Below, piece after piece: positions 12,713-25,178 of a stretch of DNA of 64,000 nucleotides. Numbering within the stretch: the first letter of the stretch is position 1; each line of letters opens with the position of its first letter. The DNA lies in NCBI GenBank assembly GCA_019787685.1, contig JAHNUO010000001.1, positions 1,302,001-1,366,000 on the forward strand, written 5' to 3'. The notes under the pieces are model-generated. The model had not been told where the DNA came from, did no database searches, and worked only from the letters and a program-made list of their open reading frames with translations. This stretch comes from Chiua virens (Eukaryota > Basidiomycota > Agaricomycetes > Boletales > Boletaceae). Position numbers and translations under genes: made by a program.

Positions 12713-15007
12713 ATGTCCACGATCTTCTGGCCGCGTGATATTAATCGCGACGGTTACTTTTATGGTTGGATTCGACATCATACCGCATGTGTAGCTGGCG
12801 TTTTGAACGCAAGTGAGGTGTGTCAACGCAATTTCAACTTGTCCTTCCTACTCATTCAAGCCAGCGAGTCGAAGCCGAAGCTGCGCTATCGAATGCCATC
12901 CAGTCGAAGGATCGTCGAGCACTTACCACTTTGTGTGGGGCGCCCACCATCCTTGGCCATGCTACTTTCTCGTCATCCGACTCATGGGCGATCCCAAACT
13001 TACAGGATCACGACGCGTCACTGTATTTTCAGTTTCGTTTTATTCCACACATGACAGAGACTGACCAGATTATAGTGTGAAGCCATTCTGTTTCACGCGC
13101 TACCACCATCATACGAAAAGCTCGATGAGATTTTATGCTGCTGAAGTTGATACACTGCCGAGTTCGTCTCGTATGTTGAAGGAGATAGAAACACCCGTGG
13201 AGGCGTCGCTGGTCCATGACTTCACACGGAGGAGATATGCGAAGTTCAACATTCCCGAGTACCAACTCCTAGTCGATATGGTGTGTAGTGTCTCGGTTCT
13301 CGTGTTCCTTTCCAAACGGCTCCACAGTGGAACGCCGCCAAGTCACTCGAACAAGCGGTGGAAAAAAGTCGAACTCCGTCTTTGAAACACAATTCAAGTC
13401 AAAGTACAGAGAAAATTTTCAAGCCGGCACCTCGCCACGTCGTGTCCTCTTCGCTCCGCAAGATTCCTGGGGAAAATAGTCTTCTATCGAGGTTGAAAGA
13501 GTTGAGTTTCGCAGGTACGTATTCTTTTAGAGGAGAAATCGAGTTATTCAGGGGCGCAAAGTGCGACAAATCGAAGGGCGAGCGTGGATGTTGTATCGGT
13601 TATCCCAACGGCTGCATCTCCAGGTCAATGAGCACATAGTACTCTCGAGTCATGCATACAACAGGTATTCCTTTTGAACACCAGCATTTTCGCTGTATTG
13701 TTGATCCTGTGCAGTCATTATAACAGCATATGGGTTATCCTGAATGATCTAATTATTGGGTTGGCATTCCGCCAGTTTCTCTGTCAAAATCGAGACGCGC
13801 TCAACGCCATGGTGGCTGATGGTCTCGAGGTGATAAATTCCATGATTACTGAGAATGATCTCTTGTATGCTTATCATTTACTCGCAGAACACCCTTGCTG
13901 TTCGCGTTCAGCAGGTATTGGTGTGGCTAGATAGTTGGCCTGCGGGCTTGAAACTCAATACGGAACTAAGTCGTTTCTATTCGCATGGTTTCATTGGCCT
14001 GATAACGGGATGGACGAGTAAGCGCGCAGCTTGTCCTTCACTCACGATCGCTCACTTTACCATCATAGAGCTTCTTCACCGCGGCCTTTCGCTGCTACCT
14101 GCCGTCAGTTTCCTCGTAGAGACCGCCAGCCTTTTGGGCATGACAATGACCCTCTCATTGTCACTAGATCTCATCAGTGTTCTTACCGCTCACCTACACG
14201 CATGTTACTTCATCTCCTCAACGATTTATCGACAAGTACTTTTGTTAATTGGTTCGTTATGGAATCTCTTTAGAGGTACGGCCCCTCTCTTGATCATGGT
14301 ACTGCGTCACTTTATCCAACGCGGGTCCTAATTGATAGGCAGACGATACAACATTCTTCGAAATCGAACGGATCCCTGGGATTATGATGTCGACCAATTA
14401 CTGCTTGGAACGATCTTGTTCACTCTCGCTGCTCACCTTTTCCCAACAATCGTGGTTTATTATACGTTCTTCGCGCTGGTGAGGTGTCTCGCAAGATATC
14501 ACACGTGGTCATTCTGAGTGTCCTGGACTAGATGCGGCTTGGAGTTATTGTTTTGTATGCTAGCTGTGAGACGTTGCTGGCATTTATGAACCATTTTCCA
14601 TTGTTTGCCCTCATGTTAAGGGGTAAAGATCCTCAAAGACTGCCTGGTAGGTGAGACGACAATCCTGTTTCTACTTTCTGACGATCAACGATACAGGGGA
14701 TACATACTTACGGGTGAAGCATACCGCTCTTGGTTGTACAGTCACAGTCGAGGTATGAATTACGTCGTTGGTGACGAGCCTTTGTTGATGTTCGCAGAGT
14801 CACCCTCTTCCCTACGCGGTTGTCTTCGGGAAATATGGTAGGTATATTACATTTTTCTCTCACATAAAGCCGACATATTTGACAGCGGACCTGTGGCGGC
14901 GGCTTGCGCAACATTATCACCCCCTTCGCCTTGGAAAAAGAGTTCTACAGGGGCAGATGCTAGACACATTCCCCCAGGCATCCATAGATCCACCCATGGA
15001 TCAATGA
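12713..15007 (+). CDS. GPI1: Gpi1/PIG-Q subunit of GPI-GlcNAc transferase
   Basis: ER membrane subunit of the complex that starts GPI-anchor synthesis by moving GlcNAc to phosphatidylinositol. N-terminus MSTIFWPRDINRDGYFYGWI matches the family. Diagnostic motifs follow: YNSIWVILNDLIIGLAFRQF (near 13720), VLVWLDSWPAGLKLNTELSR (near 13910), LISVLTAHLHACYFISSTIY (near 14190), SLWNLFRG then RRYNILRNRTDPWDYDVDQL with LLGTILFT (14250-14420) and PTIVVYYTFFALV. The central and C-terminal parts are strongly hydrophobic, with several membrane spans. The final exon ends DTFPQASIDPPMDQ, stop 15005-15007. The join around 13070-13110 is unclear: neither neighbouring frame runs through cleanly, so the N-terminal third may have a missed exon boundary or an indel. 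It converges on ctp1 with a 97-bp gap. Confidence 0.88.
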
Positions 15008-15104
15008 TGATGCTGGATCATGGAGTCCTCGGCAGGCGTTCGGCATATCTACCATTGTTATTCCTAGTGATGTCAGGGACGGTCACGCGAATCCAACGAG
15101 AAGC

Positions 15105-16318
15105 TCACTTTGCTTCTACTTCTACATCCACAAGCTTGCGCTTATGCATCTCTGCCGCACGGCGATTAATATCCAAAACTTCTTGGGTATCTGGGAATCC
15201 GATATCCCAATATCCAGGTGGGGTCTTCGGTCTATGCCAGTGATGACGATGCCGCGAGATTAGCTGTTTATGTTCCTCTACGTCATCGGTATTTTCCTTG
15301 TCGTTGTCTGATGTGTGGAGGTAGTGATGTGAATCATGTGATTTGCGCTTCGTTGGCGACCGCCAGAGGGGCTGGCCGGAAGGTGGCAATGGTCCAACAG
15401 CTTCATAGTACTGGTAGGGAGGGACTCGGTTAACAGGGGTTTCTCACAAGGGAAGGTGCTTACCTCGTGACAACATTCGCAATCACTTCCAAGCATATGT
15501 TTTCGTTCTTTCTGATTTCGAACGACAGCATCGTACTGAAAATCCATACCATTGTTCCTATCCTTTCGAATAGAAAACCTGGAATTGATGGTGTCCATTC
15601 CCGACCTGAAGCGGTGTCACGGTTGGGTTAATGGATTGCGTATAAATACGCACGGTACTTGCGCGTATCTTCCTCTGCCTTTACGGGGCTCGGTGGATGG
15701 CAGGGAAGAATTTGCTTTACATGGTAAATCTACAAATGACTTCAGTCTACGCCTCGGTCAACGAAGCCACCCACCAGTCTTGCGATCAAGTGCTGATACT
15801 TTATCGCCACATTTGGGAGACTGCGGCGCCAGAAACGGATCTTGATTTCTGCGAGGAGACGACGAAAGAACCTCATGTGATGAGGATTCACCATGATACG
15901 ATTTTCTGCGCTGATGTCTGAGAGTCGATGCTATCGGAAGGGCGTGATTAACCTCGAGTTTTACGTCGCAAACTGACTCTTCTTTCGTGACCGCTGAGTC
16001 ATTGACATGATGTTCTTCCTCTGCAAGTTCCACATTCGGTCCAAACTCATCGAACCGCTTGCGCTTCCGAGCGCTGATGCCTTGTCATACTCGACGAGTT
16101 CGTCGCGTTTGAGAAGGGATGTAACATGCTCGTCTGTCTCTGCGTCTCGAAAGAGCCACCGCTTGAATTCTCGCCATTTCTTGTAGTCGGCCTTGTAGCG
16201 CTCTGCGGCACGGTTGTGGGCCTCGAGTAGCGTGTCGTAGCGAGCACGCAGTGAGTACGAGTTCCTGTTGAAGTGTGGCTACCTGGGAACGTAGAGTAGC
16301 TGTGTCTGTGGGTTCCAT
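15105..16318 (-). CDS. Sae2/Ctp1/CtIP homologue, DNA-end resection factor
   Basis: Cofactor of the Mre11-Rad50-Nbs1 nuclease that starts resection of double-strand breaks. From MEPTDTATLRSQVATLQQEL the N-terminus is a coiled coil (LLEAHNRAAERYKADYKKWR and FKRWLF follow), the usual tetramerisation region. The middle is Ser/Pro/Lys-rich with a basic RKRKRFDEFG patch. The C-terminal family domain is clear: VRNQKERKHMLGSDCECCHE (CxxC zinc-hook-like motif), then RHRHHWHRPKTPPGYWDIGF and FPDTQEV, the most conserved block of the family and the site of CDK phosphorylation at the TP. Stop at 15105. Two frame shifts without splice sites (near 16249 and 16070) separate these blocks, so the gene is either affected by indel errors or damaged. 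Confidence 0.85.
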
Positions 16319-16708
16319 GCCAGAAGTTTCCGAGAGCGTGTCGTGAAGATCAATGTGCCATCACGTGATCGCGTCTCATCGATCATCTATCACGCTTCTT
16401 TTCTTGAACTTAATTGATTGACATTGTCTGTACTAGACTCCACTTGAACCGAGATGAACCATTACTCGACGATTGTTGACCAGTTTTGCAGTACGACAGG
16501 CCTGGTAAGTGCATAGTCCGGCCCATCTGAAATTCAATGATGAGTCTGATTTTTCAGGTGGCCGGATCGGACCAATCGGAACCGCTTATGTTGCCGATTC
16601 ACCGAATTTCGTCACACAGCACAGGTCTTTGTCTTGGCCCGTCTGCGGTTCGAGAAGCCCTTGATTTCGTCCTGTTTCATTTTCCTTCCTACCCCGCCTT
16701 GCACTAAA

Positions 16709-19556
16709 CATGTTGTTTGGGATTCCCTTGCCCGAGAAACTCGACTACAAGACTCAAGCTGTGCCTGTCGCTGGAACCAAACGGCCCGGACAGACAGGTA
16801 TGTTTCCTTGACGACTATACGTTTCAGTACCGGTTGTTTACGCTTCATACAGCCCACTACCGCAATGGTAACTATTTTGTTAGTTACACGGCGTATGAAG
16901 CGTCTGATAAAAGCGCAGCTTACTATGGGCTCAGTCGACGCTAGCTCCTCCCCTGGGATTCCCAAGACGTTGCCAGATATTTTTGAGGCTGGATATAAGT
17001 ATGATCCTGATGCCAGACTCCTTGGACACAGACCAGTCATCTCTACGAAGCCATTGAAGTTTGGACCGTACGTATGGCAGACGTACAGGCAGGTGGATGT
17101 CAGGAGGCGCAAAGTCGGCAGTGCTTTACATGAGCTCTTCAAGTCTGGGGTCCTCAAGGCAGAGGATTTGCAAACAGTCGGAATTTGGTCGCAAAACCGA
17201 CCAGGTATGGTGAATGGGTTTCCGAGAATACCAACTGTGCTCACAAACACCAGAATGGCAAATCGTCGACCTTGCTATGAATGCTTACGGGAAAGTTGGT
17301 GTCAGTCTTTATGATACCTTGGGTATCGATTCAGTCGGTAAGGGCAGAAATTGTCGATGAATACGTTTCATGGGCTCACATCTCGTAGAGTTGATGTACG
17401 GTGATTCAGAAGGGTTGCTCTTACTGAACTGACCCACCCTATAGCATCAACCACTCTGCCATCTCCATTATATTCGCAACCCCAGACCACATACCCACCC
17501 TTCTGAAAATGTCTTCCAAAATCCCTGTGCTGAAGATGATCGTCTCGTTTGATCCATTAGGCGAGCAAGCGCGACTTGCCTTTAGCTCATGGGGCGAAAC
17601 GGTTGGTGTGCAAATAAAGGAACTGAGCGAGAGTGCGCCTTTGATGTCCCTGCGCCCTTAAATCACTAACATTCGGCTTTTAGTTGAAAGCTTTGGTGAA
17701 GCGCATCTCATAGATCCTATTCCCGCATCGGTGGACCAGATCGCAACATTGTGTTACACTTCTGTATGCCTCGCTTTATCGTCCATCCCATCTCAAACTG
17801 ATCCACTACAAGGGAACCACAAGCAGTCCCAAAGGTGGTACATTTTGCTGACATTCGGATGCTTCATTACTGATATCTAGGCAGGAGCTATTCTCACTCA
17901 TGGAAACCTAGCGACATCGGCACATTCAAATATATATGGCATCGTGTACCCCCCAAACTTCTGCTTGATGTCGTATCTTCCTTTGGCCCACATCTATGAG
18001 GTCGTTAAATTTCTTCTATATCACAGCTACTGTCTCATGGATTCATATACAGCGACTGATAGAATTGACAGCCATGTCTATTGGCGGCCGCATCGGATAC
18101 TTCACTGGCGATCCCCTTAGACTTCTTGAAGATGCTCAGTCCCTGAAACCTCATTTCTTCCCAGCCGTCCCACGTGTTCTTAACAGAGTATATCAATCAG
18201 CCATGGCCGCTGGAAACGCACCGGGCCTCAAAGGAAGTCTGTTCAAGATGGCTGTTCAGACCAAGCTTGATCAGCTGCACACAACCGGAACCTACACGCA
18301 CCCCCTGTGGGATTTACTGGTGTTCAGCAAGGTGAGTGATGATTGGAAAAATATAGATGGTTTCCCAAATGGAATCCTGTCTGAAGATTCGAGCCGTCCT
18401 CGGTGGCAATGTGATACTAGTCAGCACAGGATCAGCTCCGATCAAAGCAGAAGTGATCGACTTCTTGAAGATTGCTTTCTGCTGTGAAGTCACTGAAGGT
18501 ACGCATCCTAGTCTGTCGTCTCTGACTATTCCTTCTACGTTTTTGTTTTTCAGGGTAAGTTTCGCACCATTGGTTCAGTATGGAAGGTAATCGTTTCCTT
18601 TAGTTATGGTATGACGGAGAACTGCGGCACCTGCACACATACGATCAAGAATGACCCCACTTGCGGTGGAACGATTGGCCCTCCTCAACCCGTCGTCGAA
18701 ATGAAACTCGTCGATGTGCCTGAAATGAACTACACGTCGGAGGACAAGCCCAGCCCTCGTGGAGAGCTCTGTGTGCGTGGCCCGGGTTGCTTCATTGGAT
18801 ATTACAAAGGTACGCACGTAAACTTTAGTGCGACTGTGAATTCATGTAGTGTCAGATGAGAAAAACACCAAGGATACCTTGAAAGATGGATGGATACACA
18901 CAGGTGATGTTGCAGAAATTGACAGTCAAGGTCGTTTCAAGATCATCGACAGAGTCAAGGTGGGCATCCCTCTTGCGCTCCTTCCATGAACATACAAGGA
19001 CGTTGTTGCAGAACATCATGAAGCTCGCCCAAGGAGAGTACGTCGCACTCGAAAAGGTCGAGAACACATACAGTTCTTGCCCGATTGTACAACAAATCTA
19101 CGTGCACGGTGATTCACTGCAACCATACCTCCTCGCTGTGGTGGTCCCCGATCCGGTCGTTTTCGCATCTTTGGTGTCCGCAATTTTTGGGAAGAAGGTC
19201 ACGGCTAATGATACCGAAGCACTTACGGAAGCTGTGAAAGATCCCAGGGTTAACCAGGAAGTCCTGGAGTTGCTCTCCAAGGAAGCGAAGAGGAGTGGGC
19301 TTGTCGGGTGAGGACGGATTCTGTGCACGCTTTCTTGGACTACTTACTAACCGACTCAATCTCGCCTTTCTTTGCGTCTAGGTTTGAGTATGTGAAACGT
19401 ATTCATTTGACCATGGTCCCTTTCAGTGTCGAAGACAACACAATGACCCCGACGTTCAAACTGCGTCGCAAGGATGCCTATGCCAAGTACAAGGCTGAAC
19501 TCGACGCACTGTACGCACTTGGAGAACCGAACGGTCAACTAACAAGCAGGTTGTAG
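16709..19556 (+). CDS. long-chain fatty-acid-CoA ligase, peroxisomal type
   Basis: ATP-dependent activation of fatty acids to acyl-CoA. Start [20 protein letters not shown]. Family motifs in order: [33 protein letters not shown], the AMP-binding signature [17 protein letters not shown] (assembled across a 22-nt exon at 17813-17834), [82 protein letters not shown] with IDR, and [15 protein letters not shown]. About 690 residues. The last three residues are SRL, a type 1 peroxisomal targeting signal, so the enzyme probably feeds beta-oxidation in peroxisomes like yeast Faa2. Around a dozen introns. It diverges from ctp1 across 390 bp. Confidence 0.93.
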
Positions 19557-19960
19557 TCGTCTAAATATTATCGTTGTCGAAAGATGGTCGCTGTCGAGTG
19601 CAGATCTTTCTTTGATGTGTTACCACTATTGCTTTAATCTATTCGAACATAATTGATATGAAACGAGGGAGGCGTGATAACGATTTCTACAATCTATTTG
19701 GACATCACATATGACAGCGGGGTATGCACAATTTTGAGTTGAGACGGAGCAAACTGCTGGATATAATGTTATCGATGAACGTGTTGATGACAACAGATAT
19801 GATTTATATGAATCCTCCGGATTGTTGGCTGTACATGAGATGCCGTGGAATGGCAGTAAGGAGGAATGGAAAGATGGACAGGATAGGCAAGAATAGGACG
19901 ATCAAGGATCAGGCAACGGTCTTCTTGCTGTGGAGCGTGATTTTGCGGGAAATGGTTGTA

Positions 19961-21841
19961 CTAAAGCACGCAAGGCTGACCATGACGATAGGCCCACATA
20001 TGGCCTCCGAGGAGGTTGTTATCGATGGATAAGGCAAATAAGGAACTGGATATAATGATTAGACACGCACAGACATGTCGAAAAAGGACAGAACCCACCT
20101 AACTAAGAATGGGGCGACTGACCGCGCCGAGCACATTGTGAACTGAACGATACCATTTGATTGGCCCAAAGATCCCGGGGTTGGCACGTTCTCTTTAATC
20201 AGCAGTAAGCTTACCCTGTCCGAATTGTTAGCGGATATATCCAGATAATAAGATCTGACATACGAGTATGCTAATAACCCGACTCTTGAAACCGCCAGGA
20301 CGATCGCGATTCCGGTCCAAAGGACAGCGGTAGTATAAACATCCAACTGACCAGTTGCTTCATCGACGCCATTGCGTGCGATGGCGTTCAAGATGGGGAG
20401 TGCGACATAGGTGAATGGCCATACCCCCATACAGAAATTGTACATTTTCGCATAGTCAAATGTTCGCAACAAATATGACATGATGAAGATCTGGAACGCG
20501 GCTAGGATGGTTCCGGAGGTCGCTAATGAATAACCAATCTGAGAGGCCTAACAAACAGGTCATTTCACCTGGAAAATCTAAGCAACAATAGCTTACGGAG
20601 AAAGCCAGGCCGCCACTGTGAATGGGGGAATAACAAAACAGGACGAACACGACATCAAATGCCGTCGAAAGGAAACTCAGCGCAAAGCCAGAGACAGCCA
20701 GGGCCCATATGATCGGTAGGGATAACAGTTCCCGCAATTCCATTGGCTTGTCAGGTACCGGAGGGGACGGTGTCACATCTCGTACGCCATCGGACACAGA
20801 AGGGTGCTTCTCACCGCTCTGTTTGCGCCTGCTGGGAAGAGTCTATATATTAAAGATATGGTCAGCAGGGCCAGCATGCATGTCTGAGAACTGAACATTA
20901 TTGTGAGGTGATACATACATACCTCCTCTAGGAAAGTGTAACCAAGGACGACGCCGATGACGGCAGTTATGGCTGCGATGAGACAGGGAAGGAAATAGGG
21001 GTATTCTCTCCAGAATTCTGAATCAAAGATTTGGTACTTATCAGCCGGATGCGAAAATGATCCACCGATCAGCGGGCTAGAAAAATTGACAGATGGAATG
21101 AGAAGGATTACTTTGAGCCGGGAACAGTGAACCCAAGTACCCAATGATAGCACCAAGCGGGTACATAAGCCCGAAAATAGGCAATGCTGTCGCCTGATTA
21201 CTGGAATCTGTCATTTCGCCGAAGACTGAGTGGATAACGGCGATATTTCCGGAAGACAACCCTCCTGTGGCAACATAGGCAAAGAAACAAAGGAAGACAA
21301 AAAAAGACCGACCAATGCATCGGGCAATGAGGATTGTGGTCAGCGATTTTGACAAACCAAAAACCATTGTGGTGATCGCTGTGACCAAGACACCCACGAG
21401 AACAATAGGACGACGTCCGATGACGTCTGTGGTGGGAAAGTAAGCGCACGAAGAGCGGATTAGAAGTGGACAGACCAGATAGTCGGGCCCAGTGATATAT
21501 GGACGAAAGTTGAGCAAGTGCAAAAACACTCTCCTAAAAATAATGAGTCGAACGGACTCGAATGGACAGATCGGAACATGGCACACCACAAGCCCGCTGT
21601 AAAAGCCAACACGAGAAGGGTCGTCGGTGAGGTGGAGATCGCTCATGAACTCATTCACGTAAGGAAAAAGCTGGGTGAACGCGATTGGCTCTACGATCCT
21701 GACGGTGCAGAGCGCGGCGAGCTGGCCCTTGGGGAGGGGGGTGGGGGTGGGGAGCTGGGGAGCCTGTGCTTCGACGTTCCGGTCCGAGTCGCAGAGGAGG
21801 GGACAGGATTCGTCATGAGAGTGATCTGGAGGAGAGGACAT
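19961..21841 (-). CDS. MFS transporter (DHA1-like, ZIF-like)
   Basis: Twelve-span major facilitator. The N-terminus is a cytosolic Ser/Pro-rich tail (MSSPPDHSHDESCPLL) before TM1 (VRIVEPIAFTQLFPYVNEFM). MFS motif A is assembled across an intron as WARLSD-VIGRRPIVLVG. Later spans include FGLMYPLGAIIG-PLIGGSF, YPYFLPCLIAAITAVIGVVL, a cytosolic loop rich in Ser/Pro/Lys, then ELLSLPIIWALAVSGFALSF and FAYDY-like SYLLRTFDYAKMYNFCMGVW. The family includes fungal multidrug and plant zinc-induced-facilitator-like proteins; the substrate cannot be told. The last span should follow SSLFALSIDNNLLGG, but the open frame stops at 19963-19961 after 12 more residues, whereas a frame shifted by one base continues hydrophobically (GPIVMVSLACFSTTI) to 19909. 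Confidence 0.85.
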
Positions 21842-22164
21842 GATGGCTCTAGAAAAGAAGGAGAGAGAGTGGGAATCGGTTTATATCCACGACAACAAGG
21901 GTACTAATTATCGGTAAGCAATGCTTCGAGTCACTAGGTCGTTACGTTTGACACTTGGGGGACAAGATGTACACAAGATAGGGGTATATCCATAAATGGA
22001 TTACATCATCTATAAATAAGAACAAATACGAGCGGGTCGCGGAGGGTGTTGTGGACGAGTGTCTCGCCCAGTGTCAGCTCAGCGCATCAGGCCTTGATCA
22101 GGCAGCGAACACGTCTTTATCATCACCATAGCTACACTACACTACATATCTACAGATACTCGAC

Positions 22165-22963
22165 ATGAACCTTACTGTCAACGATAATCCACTCCTCGTC
22201 GCACCTAGACCCGTCCGACTCACTACCTTTACCCGTTCTCTCAAGATCGCCCCTCCTCCGTCCGACGATCCAGAGAACCTCGACGAGTACAAGTACGCAC
22301 CTCGTATCCAGTCCGTACAGCCCCAAGATAAGGACCCCTCTTCCCCCCGTGCCTCCCCCCGGTCCGTCTCACCTCCCCCTGCCATTGACACCTCTACTTA
22401 CTGTTTCTCCCACAGCTCTAGCCTTCCCTCAGAAGCGCTCGAGGAGTTTCTCTCTATTCTCCGTCCCGCCATCTTTCCTCTGTCTTCTCCCGTCCTCCGT
22501 CCTCGCAGGAATGGTGCTATTACCATCCCCTTTGCTCACAAGGCAAAGTCAAAGATAGACTCAGCCTTTCCAAAGTCAGATCAATCCAACATAAGCCTTT
22601 CTGATGAAGCAGATCACCTGCGGCAAACCCCCACTTGTTCCCCAGAACCCATCTCTGAGCACCTCGCTGGCAATTGGGATATCTTTGGCCCAGAGATCGC
22701 TTCCAGATGGCACGCCCAGGTCCTTGGTATGTCTTCCTCCCTTCTCCCTCCTCACCATCGCCAACTCACTCACCTTACGCATGTTTTGTCCAGCATCTCC
22801 CATCTCCCGCATGCAAACTCGCAATCCGTTCCCTCGTCACGCCGCCCACGATATCACCCTTTCTCCCATTCGTTCTTCCCCCACAATGGCCTCTACTCCC
22901 GTCTCTCCTGCTACTATCCCCCTCCCAGCTCCCTCCCCCAATGAAACCCCAGACGTCTTTTGA
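22165..22963 (+). CDS. hypothetical disordered Ser/Pro-rich protein
   Basis: Two exons joined by an intron with GT near 22727 and AG near 22794 give about 245 residues that I do not recognise. Exon 1 begins MNLTVNDNPLLVAPRPVRLT and is rich in Ser, Pro and Arg; the only ordered-looking parts are LPSEALEEFLSILRP and LAGNWDIFGPEIASRWHAQV, which suggest short amphipathic helices. Exon 2 reads ASPISRMQTRNPFPRHAAHD and then runs of Pro/Ser/Thr to the stop. Support for translation is the in-frame splice, the long open first exon and a pyrimidine-rich leader just upstream. The region is C-rich, which itself raises the Pro and Ser content, so an untranslated transcript remains possible. Confidence 0.5.
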
Positions 22964-23420
22964 GTGTCTGCCTTCCTTCCTCCGCCTTCATATACTCTCA
23001 TCATATGGGTCATGTCCGCGTGTTCATACCGCCATTTACGTACCCCGCAGCCGGCCATTCTCGATTGAATTGCTATACTATATCTTATCCGTTCATTCAT
23101 CCCTTCATATCGCTCGCTTTCCAAGTTTCGCATTGGTTGCCATCCTCACGATGCGACTTTCAGCTTGTCCTCAGAGAATACGTCGGAGTAAATTTAACTT
23201 TTGTGTACTGCTGGCGCATCAGTTTCTTGTTCACAAGTATACTGATCCTGTATTAGCACTCGATTGTAATGATTTTTTTCAATACGTTATGTGCATCCTT
23301 GCAATGTATTATTTTCGAATTCGCTTGATCACAATCGGAATTCAATTCTCAATGAAGTAACGCTACAAGTTATCTGATCATCTCCGTCGTCCCTATGGGG
23401 TTAGCGCTTAGCGGCCACCT

Positions 23421-25178
23421 TTACGGATGCAATGGATCCTTTGCCTGCCCACCCACCGCCTCAGTGAGGTAAATAGCTGCTCCATCACCATTGATGTAGA
23501 AGCAGTCTTCCAATCGAATCCCAACCTAACGCAAAGTGGGCTAAGTTCTCATCAACCAAAACACGATGTGCGCTTACCTTTCCCTTGATGTAAACGCCTG
23601 GCTCGTTGGAAAACGTGTGTCCTGTACGGATAACAGCATCGGAGCCCCCCCTGAGGTAGGGTGCCTCATGATCTTCTAGACCGATCCCTACGAGCGTAAT
23701 CATGTCAATCTAGGGTCGGACAGCATTCCAGGAACAACCATCATACCATGACCCAGTCTGTGGGTAAAGTAAGGACCCAGACCACGTCCAGTTAATTCTG
23801 AGCGCGCCGCCTTGTCCACGTCTGCCGTGAAAACGCCTGCCCTAGCTGTACCCAAGGCGGTTGATTGAGCGACATGTACGTCCCACCATATTCTCGAGTG
23901 ATCTTCAGGTATCTGACTCTCTTCGAGCTGGAACGTCTACGCGCACCGGTCAGTCGGCCATATACCACCGCAAAACATCACAATCCCACCCTGGTGACAT
24001 CGCTGTGGTACCCAAATAACACGCCTCCAGTATCGATCAGGATGAGATCCGAGGTCCCCAATACACGATCAGTGCCAGTGCCATGAGGGAGAGCGGCATT
24101 CTCTTCAGGTCGAGAATCAGATGAAAACAGCACGCGGCGACGCATGACGCACCCCCAAATAGTACCAACGCCCACCTCTCGGTCAATCCAGCGACCGCCA
24201 GTGCTTCGTCGATCAATTGGATTACTGCCGACTCGTGCATGCCAATGTGCATCTGTGCTTGAACGGCACGGATCGCGAGGACCGTTACCTGTCGAGGTGT
24301 AAGCTATCCGCAAGACGATGCCAACTACAAGACATGCCTCGTTCGCGCATCTGAGGAGTGCAATCTCTGAAGGTGACTTGCGCTCGCGTAAAGAAGTGAT
24401 TTCCAACGGTGCAGAAAGAACCTTTGACCCGGGCGCCGCTTTCTCGAACCCATCAACGATGAAATGACGGGTACATCCCATCCACATAAATGGGTCCCCT
24501 GCTCAATGTGGGAAGTGCTTCCACTGCGACAGCATACGGGTCTTCGTCTTCTTGCCATGCCACGAAGCTGACCTCTGCGCCAGGGATGTGCAACAGCTTC
24601 GCACGGTCCTCTTCGAAAGAGGGTGTCAAGATCGTGACCTGGGCCGACACTTGTCCCTGATCGACGAAGGGAGAGACGATAAGCAGGAGAGGTCGTTCGG
24701 AAAGTCCCCATGTTTCTCCAGAGATGTTCCCAAAGTACAGCGCGCTGGCGCCTGGTTCGGCGACGTAGGCAGACGCGTTCTGTCCGTGCAAGGCGTGAGC
24801 GAGCTGGTACTGGCGCTCGAGGAATTCCGTCGCATGTATTGGTTGCGCATCCTTGCAGTGCGTTGCGAGACCTTCCCAGGGATCATTGCGGGTGAAATAC
24901 ACAGTGGAGAAGGAGGAATGGAAGAGAGATGCAGTGAAGTAGAGTGTCGTGGCTATCAGAACCAAAATCTCCAAGTAGTTGGTCAATGCAAAGCCTGTAG
25001 CTTGTTGCTTGAAAATGCACACACCAGCTTTAACGGCAGAATAGCACTTCCATGATATTTGCCAGGGGTATTGACAAGGGGCTCTGACTTGCCCATTAAC
25101 CGAGGGTATGACGATGTCTGTAGTAAGTCTAAGAGGTGAAGAGGCGACGTGACTCATCCCAAGTTTCGTCCGACGCAT
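23421..25178 (-). CDS. M24 metallopeptidase (Xaa-Pro dipeptidase-like), membrane-anchored
   Basis: Pita-bread-fold peptidase. Near the N-terminus a hydrophobic segment (YLEILVLIATTLYFTASLF, near 24960) suggests a signal anchor, followed by the non-catalytic N domain (HCKDAQPIHATEFLERQYQL; HALHGQNASAYVAEPGASAL). The catalytic domain has LILIDTGGVLFGYHSDVTR (two Asp ligands), THRLGHG joined to IGLEDHEAPYL (His ligand), FSNEPGVYI (Glu) and IRLEDCFYI (last Glu), so all five metal ligands are present. It ends GGQAKDPLHP, stop 23423-23421. It would cleave N-terminal or dipeptide Xaa-Pro bonds, probably in the secretory pathway or at the surface. Only 46 bp separate its ATG from that of the divergent AlkB gene. 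Alternative start codons near 25178 are possible. Confidence 0.85.

Noticed and set aside
21730..21760. G-rich run suggesting a quadruplex on the plus strand
   Set aside because: It is the complement of the Pro/Thr/Leu-rich codons of the MFS N-terminal tail; no reason to call a separate element.
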